NCBI RefSeq assembly: GCF_038958875.1
Contig: NZ_CP152407.1
Coordinates: 2,425,501-2,489,500 of the forward strand
DNA length: 64,000 bases
Direction of reading: 5' to 3'
From: Acidovorax sp. FHTAMBA
Lineage (GTDB): Bacteria; Pseudomonadota; Gammaproteobacteria; Burkholderiales; Burkholderiaceae_C
Below the pieces are notes generated by a model, which made no database searches, had not been told where the DNA came from, and saw only the letters and a program-made list of their open reading frames with translations. Made by a program: the position numbers and the translations under genes. This document shows positions 63,239 through 64,000 of this stretch, one piece after another (within the stretch, counting starts at the first letter, position 1; each line of letters opens with the position of its first letter).

Positions 63239-64000
63239 ATGCAGTTCGTTCCATTGATGGAAGTGACCCGGGGTGGCATGGTCGAATGCCAGCACTGGGG
63301 TGCGGTGGCGGTTGTCAACCGCGATGGGCGGGTACTGGCCCGGGTGGGCGACCCGTATGCGGTCACGTTCACGCGCTCGACGATCAAGGCATTTCAGGCG
63401 CTGCCGTTCATGCAGTCGGGTGGCGCCCGTGCACTGGGCTGGGGCCCGGCAGACCTGGCGCTGCTGTGCGCCAGCCACAACGGAGAGCCCATGCATGTGG
63501 AGCAGGTCGACCACATGCTGGGCACCGTCAATCTCACCTACAAGGCCTTGCGCTGCGGCTGCCACGTGCCGATGTTTGCCGCACTGGGGCTGCCCGGCCT
63601 GCAGTTGCCCGCAGGCTTTGTGGCCGATGAGCGCCACAACAATTGCAGTGGCAAGCACGCGGGGTTTGTGGCGCACTGCGTGCAGCAGGGGTGGCCGCTG
63701 GAGGATCACTTGGCGCCAGGCCATCCCTTGCAGACTGCAGTGCGTGAAAGGGTTGCGCATGCCGTGGGGCTGGAGCCGGAGCAGATGGCTATGGGCACCG
63801 ACGGTTGCTCGGCCCCCAACTACGCGATGCCGCTGGCCCACCTGGCCCGGGGGTACGCCCGGCTGGCGGGTGGCGCGCCCGACACCGATCTGCACGAGAG
63901 CCTGACGGCGCTGGCCGATGCGATGGTGGCCCGCCCCGAGCTGGGCTCTGGCACCGGCCGCCACGACCAGGACTTCATGCGCATCGGCCGGGGCGACTGG
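63239..64000 (+). CDS. L-asparaginase II family protein (3' end outside window)
   Basis: An amidohydrolase of the Asparaginase_II type (PF06089, thermolabile asparaginase group). The visible 254 residues start MQFVPLMEVTRGGMVECQH and include FTRSTIKAFQALPFMQSG, LLCASHNGEPMHVEQV, CGCHVP, HNNCSGKHAGFVAHC and MGTDGCSAPNYAMPLAHLA. The frame is open to the right edge. ATG at 63239 follows the penicillin-acylase stop by 28 bp, so the two may be co-transcribed. Confidence 0.92.
   Translation, partial: MQFVPLMEVTRGGMVECQHWGAVAVVNRDGRVLARVGDPYAVTFTRSTIKAFQALPFMQSGGARALGWGPADLALLCASHNGEPMHVEQVDHMLGTVNLTYKALRCGCHVPMFAALGLPGLQLPAGFVADERHNNCSGKHAGFVAHCVQQGWPLEDHLAPGHPLQTAVRERVAHAVGLEPEQMAMGTDGCSAPNYAMPLAHLARGYARLAGGAPDTDLHESLTALADAMVARPELGSGTGRHDQDFMRIGRGDW

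Overview
The window reads as a contiguous piece of chromosome from a high-GC betaproteobacterium of the family Comamonadaceae, most probably Acidovorax or a close relative. This rests on recognising the protein sequences and gene orders (infC-rpmI-rplT-pheST-ihfA; ilvB-ilvN-ilvC-pssA-leuA; aat-bpt; map-glnD facing purL), not on a search. There is no prophage, plasmid backbone, CRISPR array or insertion sequence. Both edges cut genes: infC on the left and an asparaginase gene on the right.

Layout. 1-6.6 kb: translation and nucleoid genes (infC, rpmI, rplT, pheS, pheT, ihfA, a MerR-type regulator), tRNA-Pro(GGG) and a small OB-fold protein. 6.7-9.5 kb: a membrane H+-pyrophosphatase divergent from a soluble pyrophosphatase. 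9.8-17.1 kb: a chemotaxis block with three methyl-accepting proteins, a CheW and an unrelated lipase-like gene; the middle receptor is broken by a 14-bp tandem duplication. 17.1-24.2 kb: a FemAB-like acyltransferase divergent from nadE-glnB, then a minus-strand run headed by an ECF-type sigma factor. 24.4-30.9 kb: branched-chain amino acid synthesis with pssA between ilvC and leuA; leuA is preceded by a Leu-rich leader peptide and a terminator hairpin. 31-35.9 kb: a PBP7-like endopeptidase, an IclR regulator, the two N-end-rule transferases, two identical tRNA-Asn genes, a DUF454 protein and def. 36-43.6 kb: glnD and map facing purL. 43.7-52.5 kb: DUF808, OmpW, a DUF457-type membrane protein, an intradiol dioxygenase, the ergothioneine genes egtD-egtB, chrA and a sulfhydrylase. 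52.7-64 kb: rlhA, an orphan amino-acid binding protein, a TadA/haloalkane-dehalogenase-like fusion, ldcA, a cyclase-FHA protein, a penicillin-acylase-type hydrolase and an asparaginase.

Working together: glnB (PII) and glnD (its uridylylating enzyme) are both present; ilvB/N/C and leuA form the valine/leucine pathway; aat and bpt form the bacterial N-end rule branch; egtD and egtB start ergothioneine synthesis.

The most unusual feature is a roughly 55-60 bp palindromic element seen 13 times. Its core is AGCGCTT-loop-AAGCGCT, flanked by GGCC on one side and AGCTAT...ATAGC on the other. Most copies are intergenic, but copies also lie in frame inside purL and the FemAB-like gene, a decayed copy lies in nadE, one supplies the end of rlhA, one appears to form the purL terminator and one appears to supply the pssA ribosome binding site.
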